Assembly (NCBI RefSeq): GCF_017310015.1
Contig: NZ_CP022297.1
Span: forward strand, 3,100,001-3,164,000
Direction of reading: 5' to 3'
DNA length: 64,000 nucleotides
Source of the DNA: Marinobacterium iners
GTDB taxonomy: Bacteria; Pseudomonadota; Gammaproteobacteria; Pseudomonadales; Balneatricaceae
The notes beneath the pieces were generated by a model that worked only from the letters and a program-made list of their open reading frames with translations, did no database searches and was not told the origin of the DNA. Positions within the stretch are counted from its first letter, which is position 1, and the number at the start of each line of letters is the position of its first letter. The translations under genes were made by a program, and so were the position numbers. Below are positions 33,254 through 42,254 of the stretch, in pieces.

Positions 33254-34944
33254 AATAAACCTTTTATCTGCCCGAGAGCTTACCGTGTCGACAGCATGTA
33301 TGCCCACACCTGATGACAGGCAGTTCGCGCTTTTTCAGGCATTGCCTGCCTCGCCTCCTCCGCCCTCCCGTGTTACGACTGCATCGTCAGGACGGCGCTT
33401 CATACAAGGTGATGCCAAGGCGATTTTCCTGGGCATGACACCGCTTGAAGATCATCTACGGCTGTCAGGAATTAGCGCCCCTTTTGTAGTGGCCGACCTG
33501 TTGGATGACCAGGATTGGAAGCCCTTTGAGAATCGTTATGCAGCCACGGGGCGCGCCCCCTATGCGCCACGCGCGATGATGGGGTTGATTCTCTACGGGA
33601 TCATGAACGGGGCTTCGTCGTTGCGCTCGCTGGAGCGGCTGGCTCGTGTAGACCTGGGGGCTATGTGGGTGACCGGAGGTATTGCCCCCGATCATGCCAA
33701 CATCGGACGCTTTATCTGCCTGCATGAACAATCACTTTCAGAGGCGTTTTTCGAAGCGCTGACCCGCACCATTCTGGCCAGAATCGGAGCTTCGACCACA
33801 TGCCTGGCAGGTGATGGGACAGTGATCGAAGCAGCCTGTTCTCACTACCGCCTGCTTAAAGACGAGGCGGTACGTGCTCGAGTCAGTAAAGCCCTGAAAG
33901 ACCATCAACAGGCCTCTCCTGAGCAGCAGGATGAAACGCAGCAGCAGTTGGAGAAAGTGCAGGCCTGTGAAAAGGTTCTTGACGCGCGGATCGCGGCACG
34001 ACGGCGCCACGGCAAGCGTGTCGATACGGTGCGCGTTAGTCCCACCGAACCAGAGGCCGCTGTACAGCGTCAGAAGCGAGGGCGCGGCTTTGCACCGGCT
34101 TATACGCCCTCCGTTCTGGCTAATGAGGTACGTATTATCGTGGCGCATGCCATAGATCCCACGAGTGAGACACGCGTGGTCGGAGAACTGCTGGATCAGA
34201 GTGAGCGCGTGGTTCCAGAGACTCAGCGCGAACTGCTACTGGATGCTGGCTATTTTGATGATGGCGTCATTGCGGCAACACTGGCGCGTGATGTCAGCCT
34301 GTTGTGCCCGCCCAAACCCAGCACCACAGACAAAGTGGGTGGCCTTTATCATAAAAGCCAGTTCGCCTACGATGCAGATCAGGACGTCTACCTATGTCCG
34401 GCAGGACAGCGGCTTCGGTGTATCAGTCATGCACGTGCATCGGCACGCACGCGTGAACAGTTCGTCTATGCGTGTGATCAATGCGCGGCCTGCCCACAAC
34501 GCACGGCGTGTACCCGCTCTGCCCAAGGACGCCGAATCAAGCGTTACCCGGAAGATGAGGTCCGTCTGGCCCTGCAGCAGGTCATGACACATCCGGGTGC
34601 CCAAAACGTCTTTCGACAGCGCAAGGCCATGGTCGAGCCGGTATTTTCCGCACTACGTCAGCAGCAGGGTCTGACACGCTTCCGACGCCGAGGACTGGCG
34701 GGTGTCAAGCGCGAGTTTGCCCTGCATGTTCTGGCCTATAATGTGGCTCGCGCCGTCTCGCTAAGCCTTTATTGTCTTATCTGGGTTTACAGGTGGACAT
34801 GTCTGAGGGACGTTTGCCTGGCTTGGAAAATGCTTTCGGCCGCACGGGTGCTCAATAGCGAAGCGTACCAGCCCGCGACATCGCCGAACACCTGCTGCCT
34901 AATGCCGCGCTAAGCGATTTGCGACACCCTCTGGAAGTCCGGGA
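33211..34944 (+). mobile_element. IS1182-family insertion sequence
   Basis: GAGGGTGTCGC (33224-33234) recurs inverted at 34921-34931 (GCGACACCCTC). The repeats extend outward imperfectly to TCCC (33211) and GGGA (34944). One full transposase lies between. The outer limits are approximate by several bases. A target duplication was not identified; GACGG occurs on both sides but not at matching distance from the repeats. Confidence 0.7.
33285..34913 (+). CDS. IS1182-family transposase
   Basis: A 542-residue DDE transposase. Diagnostic parts are FIQGDAKAIFLGMTPLEDHL, APYAPRAMMGLILYGIMNG, the catalytic stretch CLAGDGTVIEAACSHYRLL, LLLDAGYFDDGVIAATLA, a Cys-rich segment CDQCAACPQRTACTRSAQGR and the Glu region KAMVEPVFSALRQQQGLTRF. 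The frame is intact. The last ~40 residues run on into the element's right end. It may be active. Confidence 0.9.
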   Translation: MSTACMPTPDDRQFALFQALPASPPPPSRVTTASSGRRFIQGDAKAIFLGMTPLEDHLRLSGISAPFVVADLLDDQDWKPFENRYAATGRAPYAPRAMMGLILYGIMNGASSLRSLERLARVDLGAMWVTGGIAPDHANIGRFICLHEQSLSEAFFEALTRTILARIGASTTCLAGDGTVIEAACSHYRLLKDEAVRARVSKALKDHQQASPEQQDETQQQLEKVQACEKVLDARIAARRRHGKRVDTVRVSPTEPEAAVQRQKRGRGFAPAYTPSVLANEVRIIVAHAIDPTSETRVVGELLDQSERVVPETQRELLLDAGYFDDGVIAATLARDVSLLCPPKPSTTDKVGGLYHKSQFAYDADQDVYLCPAGQRLRCISHARASARTREQFVYACDQCAACPQRTACTRSAQGRRIKRYPEDEVRLALQQVMTHPGAQNVFRQRKAMVEPVFSALRQQQGLTRFRRRGLAGVKREFALHVLAYNVARAVSLSLYCLIWVYRWTCLRDVCLAWKMLSAARVLNSEAYQPATSPNTCCLMPR

Positions 34945-34961
34945 TATCTCGCGCAAGACGG

Positions 34962-35039
34962 ATGAATAAAGTGCTGACCGAAGAGCAGCGCCAGCAGATG
35001 TGGCAGCTGCAGCGTCAAATGTTCCGTCCGTGGCAGTAA
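34962..35039 (+). pseudogene. Detached C-terminal piece of a Spy-like gene
   Basis: The frame MNKVLTEEQRQQMWQLQRQM, then FRPWQ and a stop, carries the LTxEQR motif with which Spy/CpxP-like proteins end. It has no start signals of its own and lies just outside the IS1182 element. It most simply is the missing end of the gene at 32711. The reading frame is off by one relative to the upstream part if a GACGG duplication is assumed, so the exact original junction is unresolved. Confidence 0.65.
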
Positions 35040-35061
35040 CGCCCGTTTTGGCAACGGGCGC
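35040..35061. terminator. Terminator between Spy-like remnant and pirin gene
   Basis: ACGCCCGTT and CAACGGGCGC form a 9-base G+C-rich stem with a short loop (TTGG-type). It directly follows the remnant's stop and borders the pirin gene's stop, serving convergent transcripts. A T-run is weak. Confidence 0.65.
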
Positions 35062-35909
35062 TAGACCAGCGTCCCGTTGCGATAGTCATTGATCGCCTGA
35101 TCAATCTCTTCCGGCGTATTCATGACGAAGGGGCCGTATTGTGCAATCGGCTCGTTAATCGGTTGCGCCGCCAGCAGTAACAGCGCTGCCCCTTCCGGAC
35201 CCGCCTGCAGCTGGATCAGCTCACCTTCACCCAGCTCGGCCGCCTCATGCAGATTCAACCCTGCATCGTACAGCTGTGCGCTACCTTCAAACAGATACAC
35301 GAATCCGGCTCTGTCATCCTGCAGGGGCACACTGAACGTGGTATTGGCCGGCAACCTCAAATCCAGCATCAAAGGAGCTCGACTGATGCCGCTGACGGGA
35401 CCCGAATAGGTCTGTCCGTTCAGCGTGATATCGCCTGCGATCAGTTTCACACGCACCCCTGTCTGCAAGTCCTCAATATTGGTGATCTCTTCGGCTGCAA
35501 ATTCCTGGTATCGCGCCGGAGTCATTTTTTCGGCTGCAGGCAGATTGATCCAGAGCTGAAAACCGCGCATCAGGCCCTCCTGCTGCTCCGGCATCTCTTC
35601 ATGGATAACGCCACGTCCAGCGGTCATCCATTGCACGCCTCCGCTGCCCAGTACAGCCTCATTACCCAGATGGTCTCGATGGCGCATCTGCCCATCAAGC
35701 ATGTAGGTGACGGTCTCGAAACCGCGATGAGGGTGAGCCGGGAAGCCGGCAATGTAGTCGTCCGGGTTATCGGAGAAAAAACAGTCCAGCATCAGAAAAG
35801 GATCGATACGCTGGCCGGGAGACTGGCCTACACTGCGCAGCAGACTTACACCGGCACCGTCACGGCTGGGGCGGGCGGTGATACGGCGCTTAATGGTACG
35901 GTCGGTCAT
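35061..35909 (-). CDS. Pirin-family cupin protein
   Basis: A 282-residue bicupin of the pirin family. The metal-binding motif is in FPAHPHRGFETVTYML (His-x-His) and GRGVIHEEMP (His, Glu). Bacterial pirins such as YhhW can act as quercetin dioxygenases, but many have no known substrate. AGGAG precedes the ATG. It stands alone. Confidence 0.88.
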   Translation of the reverse strand: MTDRTIKRRITARPSRDGAGVSLLRSVGQSPGQRIDPFLMLDCFFSDNPDDYIAGFPAHPHRGFETVTYMLDGQMRHRDHLGNEAVLGSGGVQWMTAGRGVIHEEMPEQQEGLMRGFQLWINLPAAEKMTPARYQEFAAEEITNIEDLQTGVRVKLIAGDITLNGQTYSGPVSGISRAPLMLDLRLPANTTFSVPLQDDRAGFVYLFEGSAQLYDAGLNLHEAAELGEGELIQLQAGPEGAALLLLAAQPINEPIAQYGPFVMNTPEEIDQAINDYRNGTLV

Positions 35910-36027
35910 CTCAAGACTCCTCGTGCACGGGGCAACGCTGATATGAATGGAATGACCCCATTATTGTATCTACCATGCAGATCAGGAATAGTAAAAAACA
36001 GCGATTAAAAATCAGTTTTATTGATAA

Positions 36028-36441
36028 TCAGGAATCAACCTTCCCACGCATCGACTTGATATTGCCGCGCTGCTTTTTCTTCTCGATCCGCTTGCGCTGT
36101 GAACTTCGAGTGGGTCGTGTCGGGCGTCGCGCTTTCTCCACCCGCGTCACGCTGCGGACCAGTTCAACCAGCCGTTGCAGCGCATCTTCGCGATTCTGCT
36201 CCTGAGTTCGGTACTGCTGCGCCTTGATCACGACCACCCCATCCTGAGTGATGCGGCTGTCGTTGGATGCCAGCAGCCGCTCCTTGTAGAACTCCGGCAG
36301 GGAAGAGGCACGGATATCAAAGCGCAGATGGATCGCACTGGCGACCTTGTTGACATTCTGACCGCCGGCGCCCTGGGATCGAATCGCATTGAGCTCGACT
36401 TCACTGTCGGCAATACTGACGGCATTGGATATCTGTAACAC
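36028..36441 (-). CDS. arfB: Alternative ribosome-rescue factor ArfB (YaeJ)
   Basis: A 137-residue peptidyl-tRNA hydrolase that frees ribosomes stalled without a stop codon. The catalytic GGQ lies in RSQGAGGQNVNKVAS (~residues 22-36). The Lys/Arg-rich C-terminal tail (RKRIEKKKQRGNIKSMRGK), which enters the mRNA channel, is intact. It starts at a GTG immediately after the upstream gene's TAA, with AGGAG inside the upstream gene's end, so translation is coupled to that gene. Confidence 0.93.
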   Translation of the reverse strand: MLQISNAVSIADSEVELNAIRSQGAGGQNVNKVASAIHLRFDIRASSLPEFYKERLLASNDSRITQDGVVVIKAQQYRTQEQNREDALQRLVELVRSVTRVEKARRPTRPTRSSQRKRIEKKKQRGNIKSMRGKVDS

Positions 36442-37011
36442 TTAACGCTCCTGCTGTTCAGTACGAATTACCGCCAGCGAGACCATGGCCTGAATGGCCG
36501 CGTCAGATTCACGGGCCGTCGTCAGAGTCAATTGCAGTTGCTGCAGCGCTGCTGGAGCCGCCCAACGCCAGGCTCGCGTGTATGCCTCTCCGTTGAGTGG
36601 AGTATATGTCGATTCATCCAGCACCTGCTGTACTTCCAGCGGCTCCGGTGCCGTTTTGGCCAAAGTGGCAAACCAGCGGCCGGTACTGTCCGGATCAGCT
36701 CTGCGCGCCATCACCGCACAGAGATTGTCGCCGGCCGGAAGTGTGAGCACAAACTGGCCGAACTGACCTTCATAGGGCACCGGCCAGGCATCACCTTCAC
36801 GCCCCTGCAAAAAAGGGGCTGCCTGTTGCACAGACAGTTTGGGCAGCCCCTGCTCTATTAGATTCGCCCTCAACGCACCATAATCATCAAAATGCTTCAG
36901 GCAGAACGACATGTACACTTTCTGCAGAAACAGGGCGCGCTCTTCAGCATGAGCTGTAGTCGGTATCAGCATCAGGAGGGTTAGCAGCGCCGAAGGCAAT
37001 TTCAATGTCAC
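36442..37011 (-). CDS. Secreted protein of unknown function
   Basis: A 189-residue protein with a signal peptide (KLPSALLTLLMLIPTTAHAEE, cleavage near residue 22) and a mature part without recognised motifs beyond two Cys that could form a disulphide. It starts at GTG (37011), eight bases after AAGGAT. It is directly upstream of arfB with no gap. I do not recognise the family. Confidence 0.65.
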   Translation of the reverse strand: MTLKLPSALLTLLMLIPTTAHAEERALFLQKVYMSFCLKHFDDYGALRANLIEQGLPKLSVQQAAPFLQGREGDAWPVPYEGQFGQFVLTLPAGDNLCAVMARRADPDSTGRWFATLAKTAPEPLEVQQVLDESTYTPLNGEAYTRAWRWAAPAALQQLQLTLTTARESDAAIQAMVSLAVIRTEQQER

Positions 37012-37157
37012 GGGTGTAATCCTTGCTTAAATGTTTGACACCAGTTTGAACGCTGGCAACAGGTCAGGCAAGCCGCATAAACCTGACAACCCTGATGTTA
37101 TCTACTAGGCTGCAGGGCATAACAATAAAACATGCATTTTGCAGGGATATTAACGCC

Positions 37158-37709
37158 ATGTTCTGGATCAAGGCACTGCTGATACTGACACTGGCCGGGC
37201 TTGGCATCGTGGTCAGCTGGGCGGTGACGGATACCGCGCTCAACATGACATCTGACCAGCAGTTCTGTGGCAGCTGTCACAGCATGAAGCCGATGCAGGC
37301 TTCCTTTCTGCGCGATCCCCATGGTGGCCGCTCCACCACTGGCGTGCAGGCATACTGTTCCGACTGTCACCTGCCCCATGACAACTATGTCAGCTATCTG
37401 TTTCAAAAAGCCCGCAGCGGTGCCTGGGATGTATGGATGGAGTTTGTCGTCGGCGCCGAAGACGTAGACTGGCATGCCAAGCGGCTGAGAGCGAGTGAAT
37501 ATGTCTACGATTCCGGCTGCCTGAAATGCCACAACAACCTGCAGTCCGGCTCTGAGCTCGACAACGCCCAATTCGTCGCTCACAAACCTTACTTTCTCGG
37601 CACTATCCAGGACCAGTGTGTCGATTGCCACCGCGTCGGTCATACCGACCTGGAACGCTTCCTGCCCCCACCCCCGCAACTCTCGCCCATGCCCGCGACT
37701 GAAGGATGA
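37158..37709 (+). CDS. NapC/NirT-family tetraheme cytochrome c
   Basis: A 183-residue membrane-anchored cytochrome. One N-terminal membrane helix (ALLILTLAGLGIVVSWAVT) is followed by four CxxCH heme sites: CGSCH, CSDCH, CLKCH and CVDCH. NapC/NirT proteins carry electrons from quinol across the membrane to a periplasmic partner. The next gene, 10 bases on, is an octaheme HAO-family protein, so the pair forms a quinone-linked module. The start at 37158 puts the helix at residue 4. Confidence 0.9.
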   Translation: MFWIKALLILTLAGLGIVVSWAVTDTALNMTSDQQFCGSCHSMKPMQASFLRDPHGGRSTTGVQAYCSDCHLPHDNYVSYLFQKARSGAWDVWMEFVVGAEDVDWHAKRLRASEYVYDSGCLKCHNNLQSGSELDNAQFVAHKPYFLGTIQDQCVDCHRVGHTDLERFLPPPPQLSPMPATEG

Positions 37710-37719
37710 GGAACCCGTC

Positions 37720-39042
37720 ATGAGACTGATCAGAATACGCTGGTTACTGCTGCTGAGCCTGATACTCGGTCCTGCCACCCTGCTTGCTGAAGAGGGCGGT
37801 GGCATCGACATGAATCCGGTACGTAGCATCGTATTCAGCAAAAGCCTGACCGAGCTGGACCAGAAGTGTGTCAGCTGCCACCAGGATGAGCACCCGGGTG
37901 TTGTGGCCGACTGGAAGAAGAGCCGCCACAGCCATGTCGGTGTGGGATGTAATGATTGTCACGCTGCCAACAAGGGAGATGTGGACGCCCAGCTGCATGC
38001 CGAGGAAGGTCTCAGCAACGTCTATATCACACCGCTGGTCTCGCCCGACACCTGCGGTCGCTGCCATGCCCAGGAGCAGGATGAGTTTAACCACAGCGGT
38101 CACTTCCGCGCCTATCGTCAGATCATTCCAAAGAACAGCCTGCACGCGCTGGTTAAGTTCCATGAAGGTCGTGATAACCCCGAACTTGGCAACGCCCCGG
38201 ACGAGACCGGCTGCATGCAGTGCCACGGCACCGAGATCAAGCTGATGGCCGATGGCAAACCTGATCCGTCAACCTGGCCCAACTCCGGTATGGGCAACAT
38301 CTATCCGGACGGGGCAACCGGCAACTGCGGTGCCTGCCACACCCGCCATCGTTTCTCGCTGGCTGAAGCGCGCAAGCCAGCCGCCTGCGCCAGTTGCCAC
38401 ATGGGGCCTGACCATCCCGATATTGAAGTATTCGAGAACAGCAAGCACGGCCAGATATACGCGACAGAAGGCCATGAGTGGACCTGGGACAGCCCCGCCG
38501 ATGGCTGGGAGCCCGGTGACTATCGCGCCCCCACCTGCGCCACCTGCCACATGAGCGGTATTGGCAAACTCGGCTCCACCCACAACATTACCGAACGCTT
38601 GTACTGGAACCTCTGGGATGAGCGTTCCGAGAAGCGCAACTCCACTGACGTGATGAGTCCGTTGCTGGGGGATGGGGATCGCGGTCGCAAGCTGATGATG
38701 CAGGTCTGCAGCTCCTGTCACGGTGAGTCACACACCAAGGGCTTCTTCGCTCAGGGTGACAAGGCCGTCATGCTCTACAACGTGGAATATTATGACCCTG
38801 CCAAGAAGATGCTGGAGGATCTGAGAGCCAAGGGACTGCTTAAAGAGAATCCATGGACCGATGAGTTCCAGATTACTTTTTACCACCTCTGGCATCACGA
38901 AGGCCGTCGCGCCCGTCATGGAGCCATGATGGCAGGCCCGGACTACGCTCATTGGCACGGTTTCTTCGAGCTGCAGCAGGACATGTACAAGCTGGAAGCA
39001 CTGTATGAGAAACGGATCAAAAGTGGAAAAATAGAGGACTGA
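37720..39042 (+). CDS. Octaheme cytochrome c of the hydroxylamine oxidoreductase (HAO) family
   Basis: A 440-residue secreted protein: signal peptide to about residue 23 (LLLLSLILGPATLLAEE), then eight CxxCH sites (CVSCH, CNDCH, CGRCH, CMQCH, CGACH, CASCH, CATCH, CSSCH) and a His-rich C-terminus (WHHEGRRARHGAMMAGPDYA, then HWHGFFELQQDMYKLE). HAO homologues either oxidise hydroxylamine (with a Tyr-crosslinked P460 heme) or, without the crosslink, reduce nitrite or hydroxylamine. Which applies needs an alignment. Pairing with NapC resembles the reductive-type modules. Confidence 0.87.
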   Translation: MRLIRIRWLLLLSLILGPATLLAEEGGGIDMNPVRSIVFSKSLTELDQKCVSCHQDEHPGVVADWKKSRHSHVGVGCNDCHAANKGDVDAQLHAEEGLSNVYITPLVSPDTCGRCHAQEQDEFNHSGHFRAYRQIIPKNSLHALVKFHEGRDNPELGNAPDETGCMQCHGTEIKLMADGKPDPSTWPNSGMGNIYPDGATGNCGACHTRHRFSLAEARKPAACASCHMGPDHPDIEVFENSKHGQIYATEGHEWTWDSPADGWEPGDYRAPTCATCHMSGIGKLGSTHNITERLYWNLWDERSEKRNSTDVMSPLLGDGDRGRKLMMQVCSSCHGESHTKGFFAQGDKAVMLYNVEYYDPAKKMLEDLRAKGLLKENPWTDEFQITFYHLWHHEGRRARHGAMMAGPDYAHWHGFFELQQDMYKLEALYEKRIKSGKIED

Positions 39043-39053
39043 CCCTCAAGCGG

Positions 39054-39090
39054 TCGGTGACCGCCCTCAATGACGAGGGCCGGTCACCGA
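39054..39090. terminator. Hairpin between octaheme cytochrome and DnaJ-related gene
   Basis: TCGGTGACCGCCCTC and GAGGGCCGGTCACCGA are inverted repeats with a short loop. They overlap the last codons of the convergent gene ending at 39067. There is no long T-run, so it is a fairly confident structural call but only a moderate terminator. Confidence 0.6.
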
Positions 39091-39450
39091 ATCCATTAGT
39101 TGCTGTACGTCTTCAGCACTGGTCTGTTCAAAATTGTGCCAATCAAGGTAATACTCGCTCAACAATGGGTTGGCCTGCACCTGATCCGATTCATCATGCG
39201 CCTTGTGCAACTCGATATGCATCGGTGAAATAACCAGTACACGCTGTTCCTCTTCCCAAAGCACTTGTTGCAAATCATACAACGCATTCATGATGATGAA
39301 GTGTTTGCGGTAAAGCGCCAATGCACCGTCCGCGTTCAGTTCATCGAATGCGTGCTGCTGTTCCAGCGTACGCATCAAATGATACTCACTGACCCCTTCT
39401 GGGTGTTGTCGCAGTTCATTGAGCACCTGCGGCAGGATAGGATTGATCAT
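39067..39450 (-). CDS. DnaJ-related N-terminal-domain protein without a J domain
   Basis: A 127-residue protein matching only the N-terminal DnaJ-related domain: INPILPQVLNELRQHPEGVS, then YRKHFIIMNALYDLQ and LSEYYLDWHNFEQTSAEDVQ. The paralogue at 48149-48739 has the same domain followed by a J domain with HPD. This one stops before it. I use the ATG at 39450; the open frame runs further upstream without family-like sequence. Its partner is unknown. Confidence 0.75.
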   Translation of the reverse strand: MINPILPQVLNELRQHPEGVSEYHLMRTLEQQHAFDELNADGALALYRKHFIIMNALYDLQQVLWEEEQRVLVISPMHIELHKAHDESDQVQANPLLSEYYLDWHNFEQTSAEDVQQLMDSVTGPRH

Positions 39451-39556
39451 GCGACACCTTCTGCACCTGTCTTTCTGTATTGGACCTGTTGCATTATAGT
39501 CAATGTGATTCCAGCGCCGGCAATACGGCAGACAAAGGATATGTGCGAGGTCAAGT

Positions 39557-42250
39557 ATGGATGAACTCTGGCTGCTTTTTCTGGCCCTCCCCCTGTTTTT
39601 GTTGGTCGGCGCGGCGCTTGGCATTCGGGCCTGGGTAGTGACCCGCCAACTGCGTGAACAGGTAAGCCAGCTGCAACACCAGCTGAAGGCGCTGACGCAA
39701 CAGGGCTTCCATCCGTCATCAAGCACTTCGCAACCTGATCAGGAAAAACGGCCAGCTTCGGCCGCTCAGGCAGCACCCATACCACCTGTACAGGAGCTCC
39801 CGGCAGATGCCAACTGGGGCATCATCACCTCAACTTCTGCAGCTTCAGCCGCACCATCTTCATCGCGCCCAACGCCTGACAAACCGCCATCTCAATCGCA
39901 GGCAGGGCTGGTTAGACGCTTAACTGACAGCCTTAAAGAAAACTGGATGATCTGGCTGGGTGGCATCTGTGTCGGCCTTGCCGGAGTGTTCATGGTGCAC
40001 TACTCCATCGAGCAGGGGCTGATGGGACCTGAAACTCGGGTCATTCTATCCATGATCGCAGGTGTGGGATTGCATGGTTTGGCCGAGTGGCTCAGGCGCA
40101 AACGCGGCCAGAATGATGTATTCGCAGCGCTTGCCGGTGGAGCCAGTATCATTCTGTATGCCGCACTCTTTGCCGCTTTCAAGCTGCTGGAGAGTATTTC
40201 ACCCGGATTGATATTCGCGGGCATGGCGCTGGTGTCCTTTGCCACACTGGCACTTGCCCTGAGGCACGGGCCCGTGCTGGCAGCACTGGGCATTTTGGGC
40301 GGCTATCTGGTACCCATTCTGGTCAGCACCGGCTCTGGGCAGATCGAACTGGCACTGGTCTACATCAGCATCCTGACACTGTTTTCGCTCTGGTTACTGG
40401 CCTATGTGGAACGCCTTTGGCTCTGGGCAGGTGTCATCATCGGCAGTCTCGGTTGGTGGGGTTTAAGTCTTGCCACTACACCTGCTGACGGGGTGCGCTC
40501 GCTTTATCTGCTGGCATTGGCGTATCTGTTTCTTGCCGTACCCACTCAGGATTGGCTACTGCAACAGACAGGGCCCTCTGCCAACCGCTGGCTCGATCTG
40601 TTGCATCAGGTTCGTGGCCAACGCCATTGGCCGGTATTGCCAACCCTGATTCTGATCGTATTGGCTCAGGGTTACACACTGGCACTTGAAACCGTCCATG
40701 CCAGCAGTTACCTCACTCTGCTGCTACTGCCTGCACTGTTATTGCTGGCAGCAAGCCGGCGCCCACTTTTCAACCCGCTGCCGGCACTGATACTGGCAAC
40801 AACCGCGCTGGCTGTGGTGATGCCGATGCTGAGTTATTTCGGCGATCAGCTACTGTTTACAGCTCCCGATGCAACCACTCAGGCCGCACTGGTCTCCCGC
40901 TTTGTAATGCTGACCATTCTGTTCACGGCAGGCCCTGCATGGCTGGTGTTCAGGCGGGTGCAACATGCCGCCTTCTGGATCGGCCTCGGCTGTTTGACGC
41001 CGTTGCTGATGCTGGCACTGAGCTATTACCTGTTTACCGCTTTCAGCAGTGACTGGGCCTGGGGCGGTGCCGCATTAATACTGGGGCTGATCTACCTGGC
41101 TCTGTCACGAATCGCCCTGCAGCAGCCCGGCAGCGACCTGGTGCGAGTACTGCTGATCAGCAGTGCCCACCTGGGACTGTCGCTGGCAGCCGTTATCTGG
41201 CTGGTGGATGCGACACTGACACTGGCACTGGCCGTTCAGTTGATCAGCCTGTCATTGCTGCAACGTCACTACCAGCTGCAGTGGTTGCCCTGGGTTATCC
41301 GACTGGTGCTCGCCATCGTAGTATGCCGATTGACCTTCAACCCCTGGCTGTTGAGCTATGCCAACGACAGCCACTGGTCACTCTGGACCTACGGTGGCGC
41401 CAGCGCCTGTGCTGCCGCCGCTGCCTGGATTCTGCGAAGTGATGTGAAAATGACTGCCTGGCTACAGGGCGGTGCAGCCCACCTGCTGATACTCACGCTG
41501 GCAGCCGAAGTCCGCTGGTGGCTGTATGATGGCGATATTTTCCGGCAGGAATACAGTTTTCTGGAAGCCAGCCTCAACACCCTGATCTGGGGCAGTGCCG
41601 GTTGCATCTACCTGTGGCGTGCGCGACTCAGCCAGCATCTGACACGTTTCTATCAGGTGATCGCAACACTCCATCTGCTCGCTGCAGCCGCCAATCACCT
41701 GATATGGGTTTTACTAATTTTCAACCCGCTCTGGAGTAGTACCGAGATCAGTGACACCCCGCTGTGGAACCTGCTGCTAATCAGTTACGGTGCCCCCTCG
41801 TTGTTGCTGGTACTGCTATGGCGACAGCTGCCTGCAGCAATAGGTCGCTGGGCAGGACTGGCCGCCGGGCTGAGCCTGCTGCTGTTCATCTCCATGGAAA
41901 TCCGCCACCTGTGGCAGGGTGAACTGAGTCTGGCCAGACCGACTCCGGATGGAGAGCTGTACACCTACTCCGCCATCTGGCTGCTATTGGCCTCGGCAGC
42001 ACTGCTGGGGGGAAGTTGGCTCCACAGTCGGACACTCTACCGCAGTGGAATGGCATTGCTGCTGGTTGTGGTCGCCAAGCTATTCCTGATCGACATGTCA
42101 GACCTGACAGGGCTCTGGCGGGTAGCCTCCTTCATGGGGCTAGGGTTGGGACTGCTGGCGTTGGCATGGCTGCATCAACGGCTAACGCCGGCAGAAGACC
42201 TGCCGCACGAGCCTGCCCCGGTCGCGGGTCGGACCGGAGCAGGCTCGTGA
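39557..42250 (+). CDS. DUF2339 multi-spanning membrane protein
   Basis: An 897-residue protein. It has an N-terminal membrane anchor (LLFLALPLFLLVGAALGI), a coiled stretch (REQVSQLQHQLKALTQQ), a Pro/Ser/Ala-rich linker, then more than twenty hydrophobic segments. The start of the domain (LKENWMIWLGGICVGLAGVF, then VGLHGLAEWLRRKRGQ) is typical of DUF2339. The function of the family is unknown; it is widespread in Gram-negative inner membranes. It ends four bases from the convergent RND pump gene. Confidence 0.82.
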   Translation: MDELWLLFLALPLFLLVGAALGIRAWVVTRQLREQVSQLQHQLKALTQQGFHPSSSTSQPDQEKRPASAAQAAPIPPVQELPADANWGIITSTSAASAAPSSSRPTPDKPPSQSQAGLVRRLTDSLKENWMIWLGGICVGLAGVFMVHYSIEQGLMGPETRVILSMIAGVGLHGLAEWLRRKRGQNDVFAALAGGASIILYAALFAAFKLLESISPGLIFAGMALVSFATLALALRHGPVLAALGILGGYLVPILVSTGSGQIELALVYISILTLFSLWLLAYVERLWLWAGVIIGSLGWWGLSLATTPADGVRSLYLLALAYLFLAVPTQDWLLQQTGPSANRWLDLLHQVRGQRHWPVLPTLILIVLAQGYTLALETVHASSYLTLLLLPALLLLAASRRPLFNPLPALILATTALAVVMPMLSYFGDQLLFTAPDATTQAALVSRFVMLTILFTAGPAWLVFRRVQHAAFWIGLGCLTPLLMLALSYYLFTAFSSDWAWGGAALILGLIYLALSRIALQQPGSDLVRVLLISSAHLGLSLAAVIWLVDATLTLALAVQLISLSLLQRHYQLQWLPWVIRLVLAIVVCRLTFNPWLLSYANDSHWSLWTYGGASACAAAAAWILRSDVKMTAWLQGGAAHLLILTLAAEVRWWLYDGDIFRQEYSFLEASLNTLIWGSAGCIYLWRARLSQHLTRFYQVIATLHLLAAAANHLIWVLLIFNPLWSSTEISDTPLWNLLLISYGAPSLLLVLLWRQLPAAIGRWAGLAAGLSLLLFISMEIRHLWQGELSLARPTPDGELYTYSAIWLLLASAALLGGSWLHSRTLYRSGMALLLVVVAKLFLIDMSDLTGLWRVASFMGLGLGLLALAWLHQRLTPAEDLPHEPAPVAGRTGAGS

Positions 42251-42254
42251 AGGG

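Noticed and set aside
33205..34961. GACGG as a target duplication of the IS1182 element
   Set aside because: It occurs on both sides but at unequal distances from the inverted repeats, and restoring it leaves a stop codon.
39451..39726. N-terminal extension of the J-less DnaJ-related protein
   Set aside because: The extension is Cys/Trp/Arg-rich without family match and overlaps the divergent DUF2339 gene; the ATG at 39450 gives the domain start.
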